From an uncultured Roseibium sp. (GTDB lineage Bacteria > Pseudomonadota > Alphaproteobacteria > Rhizobiales > Stappiaceae), in the NCBI RefSeq assembly GCF_963669205.1, contig NZ_OY769915.1, positions 1 through 64,000 on the forward strand: a stretch of DNA of 64,000 bases. The letters run 5' to 3'. The notes beneath the pieces were generated by a model. The model was not told where the DNA came from. It did no database searches and worked only from the letters and a program-made list of their open reading frames with translations. Made by a program: the position numbers and the translations under genes. Positions 34,616 to 42,767 of this stretch are shown piece after piece. Within the stretch, counting starts at the first letter, position 1. Each line of letters begins with the position of its first letter.

Positions 34616-35950
34616 ATGGATCAGGCAACCGTTCTGTTGATCGACGACGAAGTGGCGCTCAGGGAATCGCTGAGCCAGGGCCTGGAACTGAGCGGCCAGG
34701 ACGTTTTTGCGACCGGAGCGCCCGAACAGGCGCTCGAGCGTATCAATCGCGGGTTCTACGGTGTTCTTGTCACCGATATCCGCATGCCGGGTACGGACGG
34801 CTTTCAGGTCATGAAAACGGCGTTCGAGATCGACCCGGCGCTCCCCGTGGTGCTGATCACCGGACACGGCGATGTCCCGCTGGCCGTCGAGGCGATGCGG
34901 GCCGGGGCTTATGACTTTCTGGAAAAACCCTTTTCCGTGTCGCATCTTGCGTCTGTCGTGGAACGGGCGCTCGAAAAGCGCCGGCTCGTCCTGGAAAACC
35001 GCAAGCTGCGCGAGGAGTTGGCCGACAGGACGGGACTGGAAAGCCGCCTCGTGGGCCGGACATCGGTGATGGACCTGCTCCGGAAGAATGTGACGGCGCT
35101 GGCCGCGACTGACGCGGATGTGCTGATCCTCGGAGAGACGGGATCAGGCAAGGAAGTCGTCGCCCGGGCCCTGCACGACGAGGGCCCGCGCAAGGTGAAA
35201 CCCTTCGTCGCGCTCAATTGCGGCGCCTTGCCGGCCGAGATCATCGAATCGGAACTTTTCGGCCACGAGAAGGGTGCCTTCACCGGCGCAAGCGGGCAAC
35301 GCATCGGCAAGCTGGAACACGCGCATGGCGGCACGGTGTTTCTGGACGAGATCGAATCCATGCCGCTCGAACTGCAGGTCAAGCTGCTGAGGGTGATTGA
35401 AACCAGAACGATCGAGCGTCTCGGTTCAAACAAGGCGATCGACCTCGATGTCCGCTTTATTGCAGCGACGAAAGAGGATCTGGAGGAAGCCGGGAAAGAG
35501 GGCCGCTTCCGGCTCGACCTGTTTTACCGGCTCAACGTGGTGCACGTGGCCATCCCGCCGCTTCGGGACCGGCTTGAAGACATTCCGCTCCTGTTCAGGC
35601 ATCTGGCCGTCGAGGCAAGGGCGCGCTACCGGCGCGAGATACCCGACATCACCGAAGCCTATCTGGCCGGTCTCTTGGCGCGCGACTGGCCCGGCAATGT
35701 CCGCGAGCTGCGCAATGTCGCCGACCGTTTCGTGCTCGGTCTGGAACAGCAGGCAGAGCCGTCATCGGCAGTGGGCGCGAGCCTCTTCGAACAGGTTGCT
35801 GGCTACGAAAAGGCGCTGATCGCCGCGGAACTGAAACGCAACGGCGGAGCCATCAAGCCGACCTATGAAAATCTGGGGCTGTCCCGGAAGGCGCTCTACG
35901 AGAAAATGCGCAAATACGCGCTCGGCAAGGATGAAAGCGAGCTTGTTTAA
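34616..35950 (+). CDS. dctD: C4-dicarboxylate response regulator, sigma-54 activator
   Basis: A 444-residue NtrC-family regulator. The receiver domain carries LLIDDE and phosphorylated D54 (VTDIRMP). The AAA+ domain has Walker A GETGSGKE, an intact GAFTGA loop (from residue 220) and Walker B GGTVFLDEIE. The C-terminal Fis-type HTH (NLGLSRKALYEKMRKY) binds upstream sites. It most likely activates dctPQM, whose upstream region has a matching sigma-54 promoter. Confidence 0.95.
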   Translation: MDQATVLLIDDEVALRESLSQGLELSGQDVFATGAPEQALERINRGFYGVLVTDIRMPGTDGFQVMKTAFEIDPALPVVLITGHGDVPLAVEAMRAGAYDFLEKPFSVSHLASVVERALEKRRLVLENRKLREELADRTGLESRLVGRTSVMDLLRKNVTALAATDADVLILGETGSGKEVVARALHDEGPRKVKPFVALNCGALPAEIIESELFGHEKGAFTGASGQRIGKLEHAHGGTVFLDEIESMPLELQVKLLRVIETRTIERLGSNKAIDLDVRFIAATKEDLEEAGKEGRFRLDLFYRLNVVHVAIPPLRDRLEDIPLLFRHLAVEARARYRREIPDITEAYLAGLLARDWPGNVRELRNVADRFVLGLEQQAEPSSAVGASLFEQVAGYEKALIAAELKRNGGAIKPTYENLGLSRKALYEKMRKYALGKDESELV

Positions 35951-35959
35951 GCTTTCGCG

Positions 35960-36310
35960 GTCATCGTGATGTCACGGCATGGATTGCAGGGTCGACCCCA
36001 TTGCTGTCCGGTTTAGAAAGTACTGTCGAACTTATGTCGTTGAGAAAGAAGCATGGTTCCGTGCGGCGCCAAATCGGGATACGGAGTTGTTTCCCCGATG
36101 TGTCGTCCCGGTTTGTCGCGCAAGCGGCAAGACCGGGACCCAGTACCCGGTGTGGCCAGAGACTGAAACAAGACGGAAAATCCGGTGGTTACTGGTTTCC
36201 GGCCTTCCGCTGCGCTTCAGCCCGAATGACAAGTTCAGTGACTGGAGATGGCCTCGCTCAATCAATTCGGAGTTAAACCGGACAGCAGTGGACTTGATCA
36301 TGGCATCCAT
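35960..36310. repeat. Intergenic REP-like module cluster
   Basis: No gene is present. Modules match 19.66-19.93 kb in the same order: GTCCGGTTTAGAAAGTACTG near 36007, GAGAAAGAAGCATGGTTCCG and GGCGCCAAATCGGGATACGG, GGCAAGACCGGGACCCAGTA, ATCCGGTGGTTACTG, GGCCTTCCGCTGCGCTTCAG, and AGTTAAACCGGACAGCAGTG near 36270. A long plus-strand frame that runs through this block into the next gene is an artefact. Confidence 0.8.
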
Positions 36311-36396
36311 GCCGATACAGCGCAGGTTCTTCAGGGTGTTTTGGGGCTCAAGCCGGCGACCGGCAATTTGGCCTCAGCCAAAAAAGTTCCGCGCGA

Positions 36397-36423
36397 TGTC
36401 ACAAACCGGGCTGTCCGTTCGTC
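36397..36423 (+). promoter_or_regulatory. ECF41-type promoter
   Basis: TGTCACA, a spacer of exactly 16 bases, then CGTC. This is the published ECF41 sigma-factor promoter signature, placed 41 bp before the start of the carboxymuconolactone-decarboxylase gene. It implies that the downstream sigma factor drives its own operon. Confidence 0.8.
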
Positions 36424-36464
36424 GAAAGGGTGTCACCCTCTTAAACTTCAAATGGAAGACACCC

Positions 36465-36896
36465 ATGACACCTGAAAATTCAATCAATTATCTCGACCAT
36501 GTCCCCGGCGTGCTGCAGCGGTTTGAAGCGGCGAGCATTGAGATCGGCAAGACCGAACTGGCCCCCGGTCTGCGCCATCTCGTTGAATTGCGTGCGTCCC
36601 AGATCAACCAGTGTGCCTATTGTGTAAAGATGCATACCGGCGAAGCACTCAAGGACGGAGAAAGCCATCAGCGGCTTGAGCGCATCACGGTCTGGCGGCA
36701 TGTCGACGACTTCACTGCGGCGGAAAAGGCGGCGTTCGCCTGGACGGAAGCGCTGACCGGTCTCGGCCTCGATACGGACTATGCCGCGTTGCGCGCCGGT
36801 TTGCGCGCGCATTTCAGCGATGGCGAGATCAGTGCGCTTACATCCGCGGTAGCCATGATCAATCTCTGGAACCGCATCCAGGTATCCAACCACTGA
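36465..36896 (+). CDS. Carboxymuconolactone decarboxylase/AhpD-family protein (ECF41 partner)
   Basis: A 143-residue all-helical AhpD-like protein with the redox motif CAYCVKMH (CxxC plus His, about residues 50-57). Such proteins act as thiol-dependent peroxidases or decarboxylases. This type is the standard genomic partner of ECF41 sigma factors. I use the ATG at 36465, with GGAAGA upstream; the frame is open far upstream through repeat DNA, which I exclude. The sigma-factor gene follows by 17 bp. Confidence 0.88.
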   Translation: MTPENSINYLDHVPGVLQRFEAASIEIGKTELAPGLRHLVELRASQINQCAYCVKMHTGEALKDGESHQRLERITVWRHVDDFTAAEKAAFAWTEALTGLGLDTDYAALRAGLRAHFSDGEISALTSAVAMINLWNRIQVSNH

Positions 36897-36913
36897 CGGG
36901 ACAGGAGGGCGGC

Positions 36914-37825
36914 ATGAGCGGAGCTTCAGACAGCATGACCTTCGGGGACATGAGGGGCCGCCTTATCGGGCTTGCCTATCGCATGCTCGGGTCGATGGCG
37001 GACGCCGAGGACGCCGTGCAGGACACCTTCGTCAAGTGGCAGGACGCAGACCATGAGCGGATTGCCAATCCGGAGGCCTACCTGACGACAGTCTGCACCA
37101 ACAGGTGCCTGGATTATCTGAAAGCTGCCCACAGGAAGCGGGTCGACTATGTCGGCCCGTGGATCCCCGAACCGCTTCAGATCGACACCGGAACGGATCC
37201 GGAGGCCGATATGGAGCGGGCCCAGTCGCTCACGACCGCCTTTCTGCTCCTCTTGGAACGTCTGACGCCGAAGGAGCGGGCGGCTTATCTCCTGCGCGAA
37301 GTGTTCGGCAAGTCCTATGGTGAAGTGTCCGAGATCCTCGGTCTCCGCGAGACATCCTGCCGCCAGCTGGTGTCACGCGCGAGCCGGTTCGTGCGGTCCC
37401 AGTCATCGCGGTCCGCGCCTACACCGGAGCAACAGGACGTTTTCCTGAAGGCATTCCTGTCGGCAGTCGAGACGGGATCGCCGGATGAGTTGGCCGATGT
37501 TCTGGCGGAGTCCGTTCAGCTGCGCACGGACAGCGGCGGCAAGGCGGCTGCGATCAGCCGCGTCATCGAGGGGCAGGAAGTCGTCAACTTCATCACCAGG
37601 GCCATCAGCCGTTTGTGGGTTCGCGAGCAGATCGTGGAACTTCAGATCAACGGGATGCGCGGTCTGGCACAGCTGGACGACGGCAGGATCGTCACGGCCA
37701 TGACGCTGGGCTTTACGGATGAGGGGAAGGTCGATCAGATCTATATCGTCCGAAATCCGGAGAAGCTTGAACGCCTCGCCGCGCCGACGAGGCACGATCC
37801 CAGCAACGGAGCGCTCTGGCAATAA
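36914..37825 (+). CDS. ECF41-family RNA polymerase sigma factor with C-terminal SnoaL-like domain
   Basis: A 303-residue sigma factor. Region 2 (about 12-75, with AEDAVQDTFVKW) and region 4 (about 108-160, SYGEVSEILGLRETSCRQLV) are followed by a SnoaL-like extension. ECF41 hallmarks are present: WIPEP in the linker (83-87), SGGK (207-210) in place of the canonical DGGGK, and a terminal RNPEKL. In this group the C-terminal domain regulates activity in place of an anti-sigma factor. AGGAGG precedes the ATG. It follows the AhpD-like gene and an ECF41 promoter. Confidence 0.92.
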   Translation: MSGASDSMTFGDMRGRLIGLAYRMLGSMADAEDAVQDTFVKWQDADHERIANPEAYLTTVCTNRCLDYLKAAHRKRVDYVGPWIPEPLQIDTGTDPEADMERAQSLTTAFLLLLERLTPKERAAYLLREVFGKSYGEVSEILGLRETSCRQLVSRASRFVRSQSSRSAPTPEQQDVFLKAFLSAVETGSPDELADVLAESVQLRTDSGGKAAAISRVIEGQEVVNFITRAISRLWVREQIVELQINGMRGLAQLDDGRIVTAMTLGFTDEGKVDQIYIVRNPEKLERLAAPTRHDPSNGALWQ

Positions 37826-37846
37826 CGCGGGACGCTGATGGCTCAA

Positions 37847-37870
37847 GGATGTGTCGGTCTCGACACATCC
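37847..37870. promoter_or_regulatory. Inverted repeat: DctD-type upstream site, possibly also a terminator
   Basis: GGATGTGTCG / CGACACATCC, a perfect 10-bp dyad with a 4-base centre, about 20 bp after the sigma-factor stop and about 115 bp before the dctP sigma-54 promoter. The TGTG...CACA outline resembles DctD sites. A short T-rich run (CTTTTCC) follows, so termination of the sigma operon is an alternative or added role. Confidence 0.55.
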
Positions 37871-37880
37871 AGCTTTTCCA

Positions 37881-37898
37881 TGTGTCGAAACCTGCACA
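37881..37898. promoter_or_regulatory. Second DctD-like upstream site
   Basis: TGTGTCGAAACCTGCACA has TGTG/CACA ends and a central AAAC-type core, close to the known rhizobial DctD site form. It lies in tandem with the dyad at 37847, about 90 bp before the sigma-54 promoter. Confidence 0.55.
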
Positions 37899-37985
37899 CG
37901 CAACTAAGAAATCCCCCGGACTGTCTCCCGTGATCCAGTCTGCTAACCTGTGGAGATCTGCGCTTTTGGGCGGGTCACAGGGAAC

Positions 37986-38000
37986 TGGCACACGATTTGC
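37986..38000 (+). promoter_or_regulatory. Sigma-54 promoter of dctPQM
   Basis: TGGCACACGATTTGC matches the -24/-12 consensus TGGCAC-N5-TTGC with GG-N10-GC spacing. It ends 75 bp before the dctP start. Confidence 0.85.
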
Positions 38001-38075
38001 CAATAGGTTTGCGACCAGCCTCCGCGCTGTCCGGCCCTAACGGCCGTCATATTGAAATGTCTGGGAGGACATCCG

Positions 38076-39083
38076 ATGAAAAAGTTTGTAATTGCCGCTG
38101 CAACGGCAGCTTCCTTTGCCATGACGTCTTCGGCCTTTGCCGCCGATGACTGCTCCGACGGCGAAGTTGTCATCAAGTTCAGCCACGTGGTTGCGGCCCA
38201 GGGTCACCCGAAGGGTGAAATGGCAACCGCTCTTGCCGATCGCATCAACAAGGAAATGGACGGCAAGGCCTGCATGCAGGTATTCCCGTCTTCGCAGCTC
38301 TTCGACGACAACAAGGTGATGGAAGCCCTGCTGCTGGGCGACGTCCAGCTGGCCGCGCCGTCCCTTTCCAAGTTCGAATCCTACACGCTGAAATACCGTG
38401 TCTTCGACCTGCCGTTCCTGTTCTCCAACATGGATGCCGTGACCACCTTCACCAAGGGTGAGAAGGGTCAGGAACTGCTCGGTGCAATGTCCGACTACGG
38501 CTTTGTCGGTCTCGGTTACGTCTTCAACGGCCTGAAGCAGTTTTCCGCCGACAAGCCGCTGATGCTGCCGACCGATGCCAAGGGTCTGAAGTTCCGCGTC
38601 CAGACCTCCGACGTTGCCGTTGCAATGATCGAGGCGCTTGGCGCCAACGCCCAGAAACTTGCGTTCAAGGAAGTCTACGGCGCGCTGCAGACCGGTGTTG
38701 TCGACGGACAGGAAAACACCTGGTCCAACATCTACACCCAGAAGTTCTTTGAGGTTCAGGACGGCACCACCGAAACGAACCACCAGTTGCTGACCTATCT
38801 GGCCGTGACGTCTCAGGAGTGGCTCGACAGCCTGGATGCCGACGTCAAGGACCAGTTCCTGACGATCTTCAACGAGGTTGCCGACGAGTACAATGCCCGT
38901 GCTGCGCAGATCAATGAAGAGAACAAGACGAAGATCATGGAAAATGGCGGCGAAGTCCGTCAGCTGACCCCTGAAGAGCGCGATCAGTGGGTCGAAACCA
39001 TGAAGCCGGTCTGGGACAAGTTCCGTGACGATATCGGCCAGGACGTCATCGATGCTGCGGTGTCGTCCAATCAGGCGAGCTGA
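38076..39083 (+). CDS. dctP: TRAP transporter C4-dicarboxylate-binding protein
   Basis: A 335-residue periplasmic solute-binding protein with a signal peptide cleaved after SSAFA (about residue 22). The DctP fold shows IKFSHVVAAQGHPKGEMA, VFPSSQLFDDNKVMEALLLGDVQLA, the ligand-contact segment GLKFRVQTSDVAV and GALQTGVVDGQENTWSNI. GGGAGGA precedes the ATG at 38076. It is first gene of dctPQM, with a sigma-54 promoter upstream and a hairpin downstream that may keep its message more abundant than dctQM. Confidence 0.95.
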   Translation: MKKFVIAAATAASFAMTSSAFAADDCSDGEVVIKFSHVVAAQGHPKGEMATALADRINKEMDGKACMQVFPSSQLFDDNKVMEALLLGDVQLAAPSLSKFESYTLKYRVFDLPFLFSNMDAVTTFTKGEKGQELLGAMSDYGFVGLGYVFNGLKQFSADKPLMLPTDAKGLKFRVQTSDVAVAMIEALGANAQKLAFKEVYGALQTGVVDGQENTWSNIYTQKFFEVQDGTTETNHQLLTYLAVTSQEWLDSLDADVKDQFLTIFNEVADEYNARAAQINEENKTKIMENGGEVRQLTPEERDQWVETMKPVWDKFRDDIGQDVIDAAVSSNQAS

Positions 39084-39107
39084 GCTGCCTTGACTTGAGT
39101 GATCCTT

Positions 39108-39133
39108 CGAGGAAGGCCCCCGGGCCTTCCTCG
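39108..39133 (+). terminator. Hairpin between dctP and dctQ
   Basis: A 12-bp perfect stem CGAGGAAGGCCC / GGGCCTTCCTCG with a 2-base loop. There is no strong T-tract, so it is probably a partial terminator or 3' stabiliser of the dctP message, as is common in TRAP operons. Confidence 0.65.
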
Positions 39134-39186
39134 TCCATCACCAGACTTCTAAAAAAATCGGAATACTCTCAACGGGGGAGGGTAAT

Positions 39187-39891
39187 ATGGGCTCCTGGTT
39201 GGCCACATACTGGCCGGTCGTGATGATTGTCGCGTTTTTCTGTCTCTACGTCGTGCTTGACTACGTGCGGCCGAAACTCATCGAAACGCTGGACGAAACG
39301 TTTATCGCAATCATCCTCGCGCTGATGACCCTTGTGACATTTTCCCAGGTGGTCGCGCGCTATGGTTTCAACTCGGGCTGGGGCGGTGCGCTTGAATTCA
39401 CGCGTGTCCTGTTTGCCTGGCTGATCCTGTTCGGCATGAGCTACGGCATCAAGATCGGAGCTCATCTTGGTGTCGACGCAATCATCAACCTGTTGCCCAA
39501 ACGCCTGTTCCGCGTTGCCGCTCTCCTGGGCGCCGCGCTGACGATCCTCTACGCGGCGCTGCTGTTCGAGGCGGCGTGGCTCGGTGCGCTTCTCTCCCTT
39601 GAAAACAAGGGCTCAAGCGGCGGGGCCTACGCCTACGTCGCCAGGTTCTACAAGCTGCCGATCGGCATGGAAGACCTGAAGTGGCCGGTCTTCATCATCG
39701 AGTGGTTCGAAGTTCGCGAGCGTGTTCCCCGCTGGATTCCCTACATCATTCTGCCGATCGGGCTGGCGTTGCTGGCCTATCGGTCTGTTCAGGCATTCGT
39801 CCTGATCCTTCTTGGAAAAAAGGACGCCATCATCGCCGCCCACGAGGCGGAAGAGCTGGTGGCCGAAAACAAAGACGTGCTGAAGGACTAG
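39187..39891 (+). CDS. dctQ: TRAP transporter small permease subunit
   Basis: A 234-residue inner-membrane protein with four main helices, longer than a typical 160-200-residue DctQ, with a basic/acidic C-terminal tail. The ARYGFNSGWGGALEFTRVLFAWLILFG region is typical of the family. It bridges DctP-docking and the DctM channel. GGGAGGG precedes the ATG. dctM follows after 4 bp. Confidence 0.9.
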   Translation: MGSWLATYWPVVMIVAFFCLYVVLDYVRPKLIETLDETFIAIILALMTLVTFSQVVARYGFNSGWGGALEFTRVLFAWLILFGMSYGIKIGAHLGVDAIINLLPKRLFRVAALLGAALTILYAALLFEAAWLGALLSLENKGSSGGAYAYVARFYKLPIGMEDLKWPVFIIEWFEVRERVPRWIPYIILPIGLALLAYRSVQAFVLILLGKKDAIIAAHEAEELVAENKDVLKD

Positions 39892-39895
39892 GCCG

Positions 39896-41497
39896 ATGGA
39901 AACCGCATTTCTGTTCATTTTCGTTTTCGGCTTTCTGTTCCTCGGGGTTCCGATTGCCGTCTCGCTCGGCCTCTCCGCCGTGCTCTACATCGCCCTGTTC
40001 AGCCATGACTCGATGAGTTCCGTGGCCGTGCAGCTGTTCAACGCGTCGCAGAACTTCACCCTTCTGGCGATCCCGTTCTTCATTCTGGCCTCCAGCTTCA
40101 TGTCGACGGGCGGCGTTGCCCGGCGCATCATCCGCTTCTCGATCGACGCTGTCGGCTGGATACGCGGCGGTCTTGCCATCGCGGCCGTGTTTGCCTGCAT
40201 GTTGTTCGCGGCCCTGTCCGGCTCGTCTCCGGCAACGGTTGTCGCCATCGGTACGATTGCCATCGCCGGGATGCGCCAGGCGGGTTACACCAAGGAATTC
40301 GCCGCCGGTGTGATCGCCAATGCGGGCACGCTCGGTATCCTCATTCCGCCGTCGATCGTCATGGTCGTCTATGCCGCCGCCACCAACGTTTCGGTCGGCC
40401 GCATGTTCTTTGCAGGTGTCGTTCCCGGCATCATCGCGGGCCTGATGCTCATGACCGCGATCTACATCATGGCGCGGGTCAAAAAGCTGCCGGCGCAGCC
40501 CTGGGCGGGATGGAAGGAACTCTGGAGTTCGGTATCGCAGGCCGCCGTCGGTCTGTTCCTGATGGTCATCATTCTGGGCGGCATCTACGGCGGGATCTTC
40601 ACGCCAACGGAAGCGGCGGCCGTTGCCGCTGTCTATGCCTGCCTGATCGCGCTCTTCGTCTATCGGGACATGGGGCCGCTGGCCGGCGTCGGCTGGGTCG
40701 AAGACAAAGATGGCGCCTTGGGCCTGACAGGGTTCAAGACAATCACCTATGCGGTTGTCGCGGTCTTTGTCTGGTCGGGTCTTGCCTACGCCTTTACGGA
40801 CCGTGCGGCTCTCTTCGGCATAGACAGCGCTGTTGTCCTGGTTGCGGCTCTGGTGGGTTACCCGATACTGCGGCACGGCCTTGTGCCGGCGGAGCTGCCG
40901 GCGACCTATGCGGTCGGCGGCAAGGTCTGGGGCCGGAACCTCGGCATGATCGGCTGGAAATTTCTGCCGGCGCTGCTCCACAAGGACACCAGGAAGGTGC
41001 TGACGGATTCGTCGAAGACGACGATCATGCTGATGTTCATCATCGTCAACGCCCTGCTGTTCGCGCACACGCTGACGGCCGAACAGATCCCGCAGTTCAT
41101 CACGGACTGGATGGTCGAAGCCGGGTTCAACTGGTTCACCTTCCTGATTGCGGTCAACATCATCCTGCTGATCGGCGGTCAGTTCATGGAACCCTCGGGC
41201 CTGCTGCTGATCGTGGCTCCTGTGGTGTTTCCGATCGGTCTTGAACTCGGCGTCGACCCGATTCACCTCGGTATCCTGATGGTCGTGAACATGGAAATCG
41301 GCATGATCACGCCGCCGATCGGCCTTAACCTCTTCGTGACCTCGGGCATCACGGGCATGAGCCTCGTGCAGGTGGTAAAGGCCGCGGCACCGTTCGTTCT
41401 GGTGTTGTTGCTGTTCCTGATCCTGGTGACCTATGTCCCGGCGCTCTCGACCTTCCTGCCCTACTACTTTATGGGGCCGGAAATCATCATCCAGTAA
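39896..41497 (+). CDS. dctM: TRAP transporter large permease subunit
   Basis: A 533-residue membrane protein with about 13 segments. FASALSGSSPATVVAIGTIAIAGM in outline and the GTLGILIPPSIVMVVYA motif mark the first half; GMITPPIGLNLFV marks the second. An insertion in the middle (about residues 265-360) makes it longer than the usual 430. Na+-driven C4-dicarboxylate uptake with DctP and DctQ is expected. Confidence 0.93.
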   Translation: METAFLFIFVFGFLFLGVPIAVSLGLSAVLYIALFSHDSMSSVAVQLFNASQNFTLLAIPFFILASSFMSTGGVARRIIRFSIDAVGWIRGGLAIAAVFACMLFAALSGSSPATVVAIGTIAIAGMRQAGYTKEFAAGVIANAGTLGILIPPSIVMVVYAAATNVSVGRMFFAGVVPGIIAGLMLMTAIYIMARVKKLPAQPWAGWKELWSSVSQAAVGLFLMVIILGGIYGGIFTPTEAAAVAAVYACLIALFVYRDMGPLAGVGWVEDKDGALGLTGFKTITYAVVAVFVWSGLAYAFTDRAALFGIDSAVVLVAALVGYPILRHGLVPAELPATYAVGGKVWGRNLGMIGWKFLPALLHKDTRKVLTDSSKTTIMLMFIIVNALLFAHTLTAEQIPQFITDWMVEAGFNWFTFLIAVNIILLIGGQFMEPSGLLLIVAPVVFPIGLELGVDPIHLGILMVVNMEIGMITPPIGLNLFVTSGITGMSLVQVVKAAAPFVLVLLLFLILVTYVPALSTFLPYYFMGPEIIIQ

Positions 41498-41519
41498 CAC
41501 GGGTGCAAACGATCTGCAG

Positions 41520-41541
41520 GCGGCCGGAATGTTCCGGCCGC
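41520..41541 (+). terminator. Hairpin after dctM
   Basis: GCGGCCGGAA / TTCCGGCCGC, a 10-bp dyad followed by TTCTGCTTG, 22 bp after the dctM stop. The T-tract is weak, but the position fits the end of the operon. Confidence 0.6.
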
Positions 41542-41622
41542 TTCTGCTTGCCCGGGGGGGTGGCTTGTTGACAGGTGACGGGCGACGTTCTTTAGTTTTT
41601 CAAAGAACAGCGGGAGCCTTTG

Positions 41623-42270
41623 ATGACGACCGACACCGATCCGTTTTCCGGATTTTCAGACATCGTGACGCATGCGGACGAACTTGAGGACATCACCGGC
41701 AAGCCGCTGCCGCAGATCGTCGCAAAGGAGATACCGGCGCTTGATTCCATTTGCCGGACATTCATTGAGCACGCCCCTTTCTGTTTCCTGGCAACTGCAA
41801 ACCCGGGCGGGCATGTCGATGTGTCGCCGAGAGGCGATCCTCCCGGATTTGTCAGGATCCTGAGCGAGTCGCTGCTCGCGATCCCCGACAGGCCCGGAAA
41901 CCGTCGCGCCGACACGTTTCAGAATGTGCTGGCGGACCCAAGAATTGGTCTGCTGTTCATGGTGCCGGGCAGGGGTGAGACCCTGCGCATCCGCGGAGAG
42001 GCCAGGATCGTCCGCGATCCCGACCTTCTTGCCTCCATGGCCGTCAATGACCGGGCACCGAAGCTTGCGCTGGTCGTTCATGTGCGCAGCGCCTTCATGC
42101 ACTGCCCGAAATGGGTCTTCAGGTCGGGCATCTGGCAACCGGACAAGTGGCCCGAGACCGACGGTATGGCGGACATGAACGAGGCCATGGTCAAGCACGC
42201 CAGGATCGCGATGAGCCCGGACGAATGGTTTGAAAGCTTGAAGGAAAAGGGCGAACTGGACCTCTGGTAG
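41623..42270 (+). CDS. Pyridoxamine 5'-phosphate oxidase-family FMN/F420-type protein
   Basis: A 215-residue split-barrel flavoprotein of the MSMEG_1061-like group. FCFLATANPGGHVDVSPRGD is the nucleotide-binding strand-loop, followed by ADTFQNVLADPRIGLLFMVPGRGETLRIRGEA and a CPKW near the C-terminal third. It probably binds FMN; the substrate is unknown. GGGAG precedes the ATG at 41623, with an alternative TTG one codon earlier. Confidence 0.85.
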   Translation: MTTDTDPFSGFSDIVTHADELEDITGKPLPQIVAKEIPALDSICRTFIEHAPFCFLATANPGGHVDVSPRGDPPGFVRILSESLLAIPDRPGNRRADTFQNVLADPRIGLLFMVPGRGETLRIRGEARIVRDPDLLASMAVNDRAPKLALVVHVRSAFMHCPKWVFRSGIWQPDKWPETDGMADMNEAMVKHARIAMSPDEWFESLKEKGELDLW

Positions 42271-42370
42271 CAACATTCAAAAGGGCTCAAGCCAGCGAAA
42301 CTGGCGCAAGGCAGGCACGAAAAAGCCGGCCCAAGGGACCAGCTTGAACGTTTTAGCCCGTAGGCTGCTC

Positions 42371-42652
42371 TCAGACGATACTTCCGAGCTTCATGGCAAC
42401 GCTCATGTCGCCCTCGACCTGCATCTTGCCGCCCATGAAGGCACTTGTCGGGTTGAGGTCGCCCGACAGGAGGTCTGCGAGGTCATCGGCAGAGATCTTG
42501 ATCGTGCAGTCGGCTTCGGCGTCGTCGTTGCTGACATCCGAACCCTGCAGAAAGATGACACCGTCACCGCCCAGATCGAACTTGACGCTTTCCTCGATGC
42601 CGCCGCCGGCAACCTTGCCACGAACACCTTCCGTGAGCTGTTCCAAGGACAT
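42371..42652 (-). CDS. SCP2 sterol-binding domain protein
   Basis: A 93-residue stand-alone SCP2 domain: IEESVKFDLGGDGVIFL, ADCTIKISADDLADLLSGDLNPTSAFMGGKMQVEGDM. The domain offers a hydrophobic cavity for lipids or acyl-CoA. The partner is unknown. It is a single gene reading toward the PPOX-family gene. Confidence 0.9.
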   Translation of the reverse strand: MSLEQLTEGVRGKVAGGGIEESVKFDLGGDGVIFLQGSDVSNDDAEADCTIKISADDLADLLSGDLNPTSAFMGGKMQVEGDMSVAMKLGSIV

Positions 42653-42767
42653 GATTTTTCTCCCATCTTGGTCTGGCTGATGCCAGTCTTCGATCCTCTT
42701 GAAGCATGACCTTTACGTTATCGTCAAGAGAGAAATGTGCTGCTGTTGCAGGCCGTGAGCAAGCCGC

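Noticed and set aside
32795..34945. Long minus-strand open frame opposite dctB/dctD
   Set aside because: Antisense shadow caused by high GC third positions; no domain motifs, and the plus-strand genes are unmistakable.
35979..36464. Upstream extension of the AhpD-like gene
   Set aside because: The extension is repeat DNA and includes the ECF41 promoter; the ATG at 36465 gives a full-length family protein.
39830..41500. Long minus-strand open frame opposite dctM
   Set aside because: Low-complexity His/Asp/Arg-rich translation typical of antisense frames; dctM is clear.
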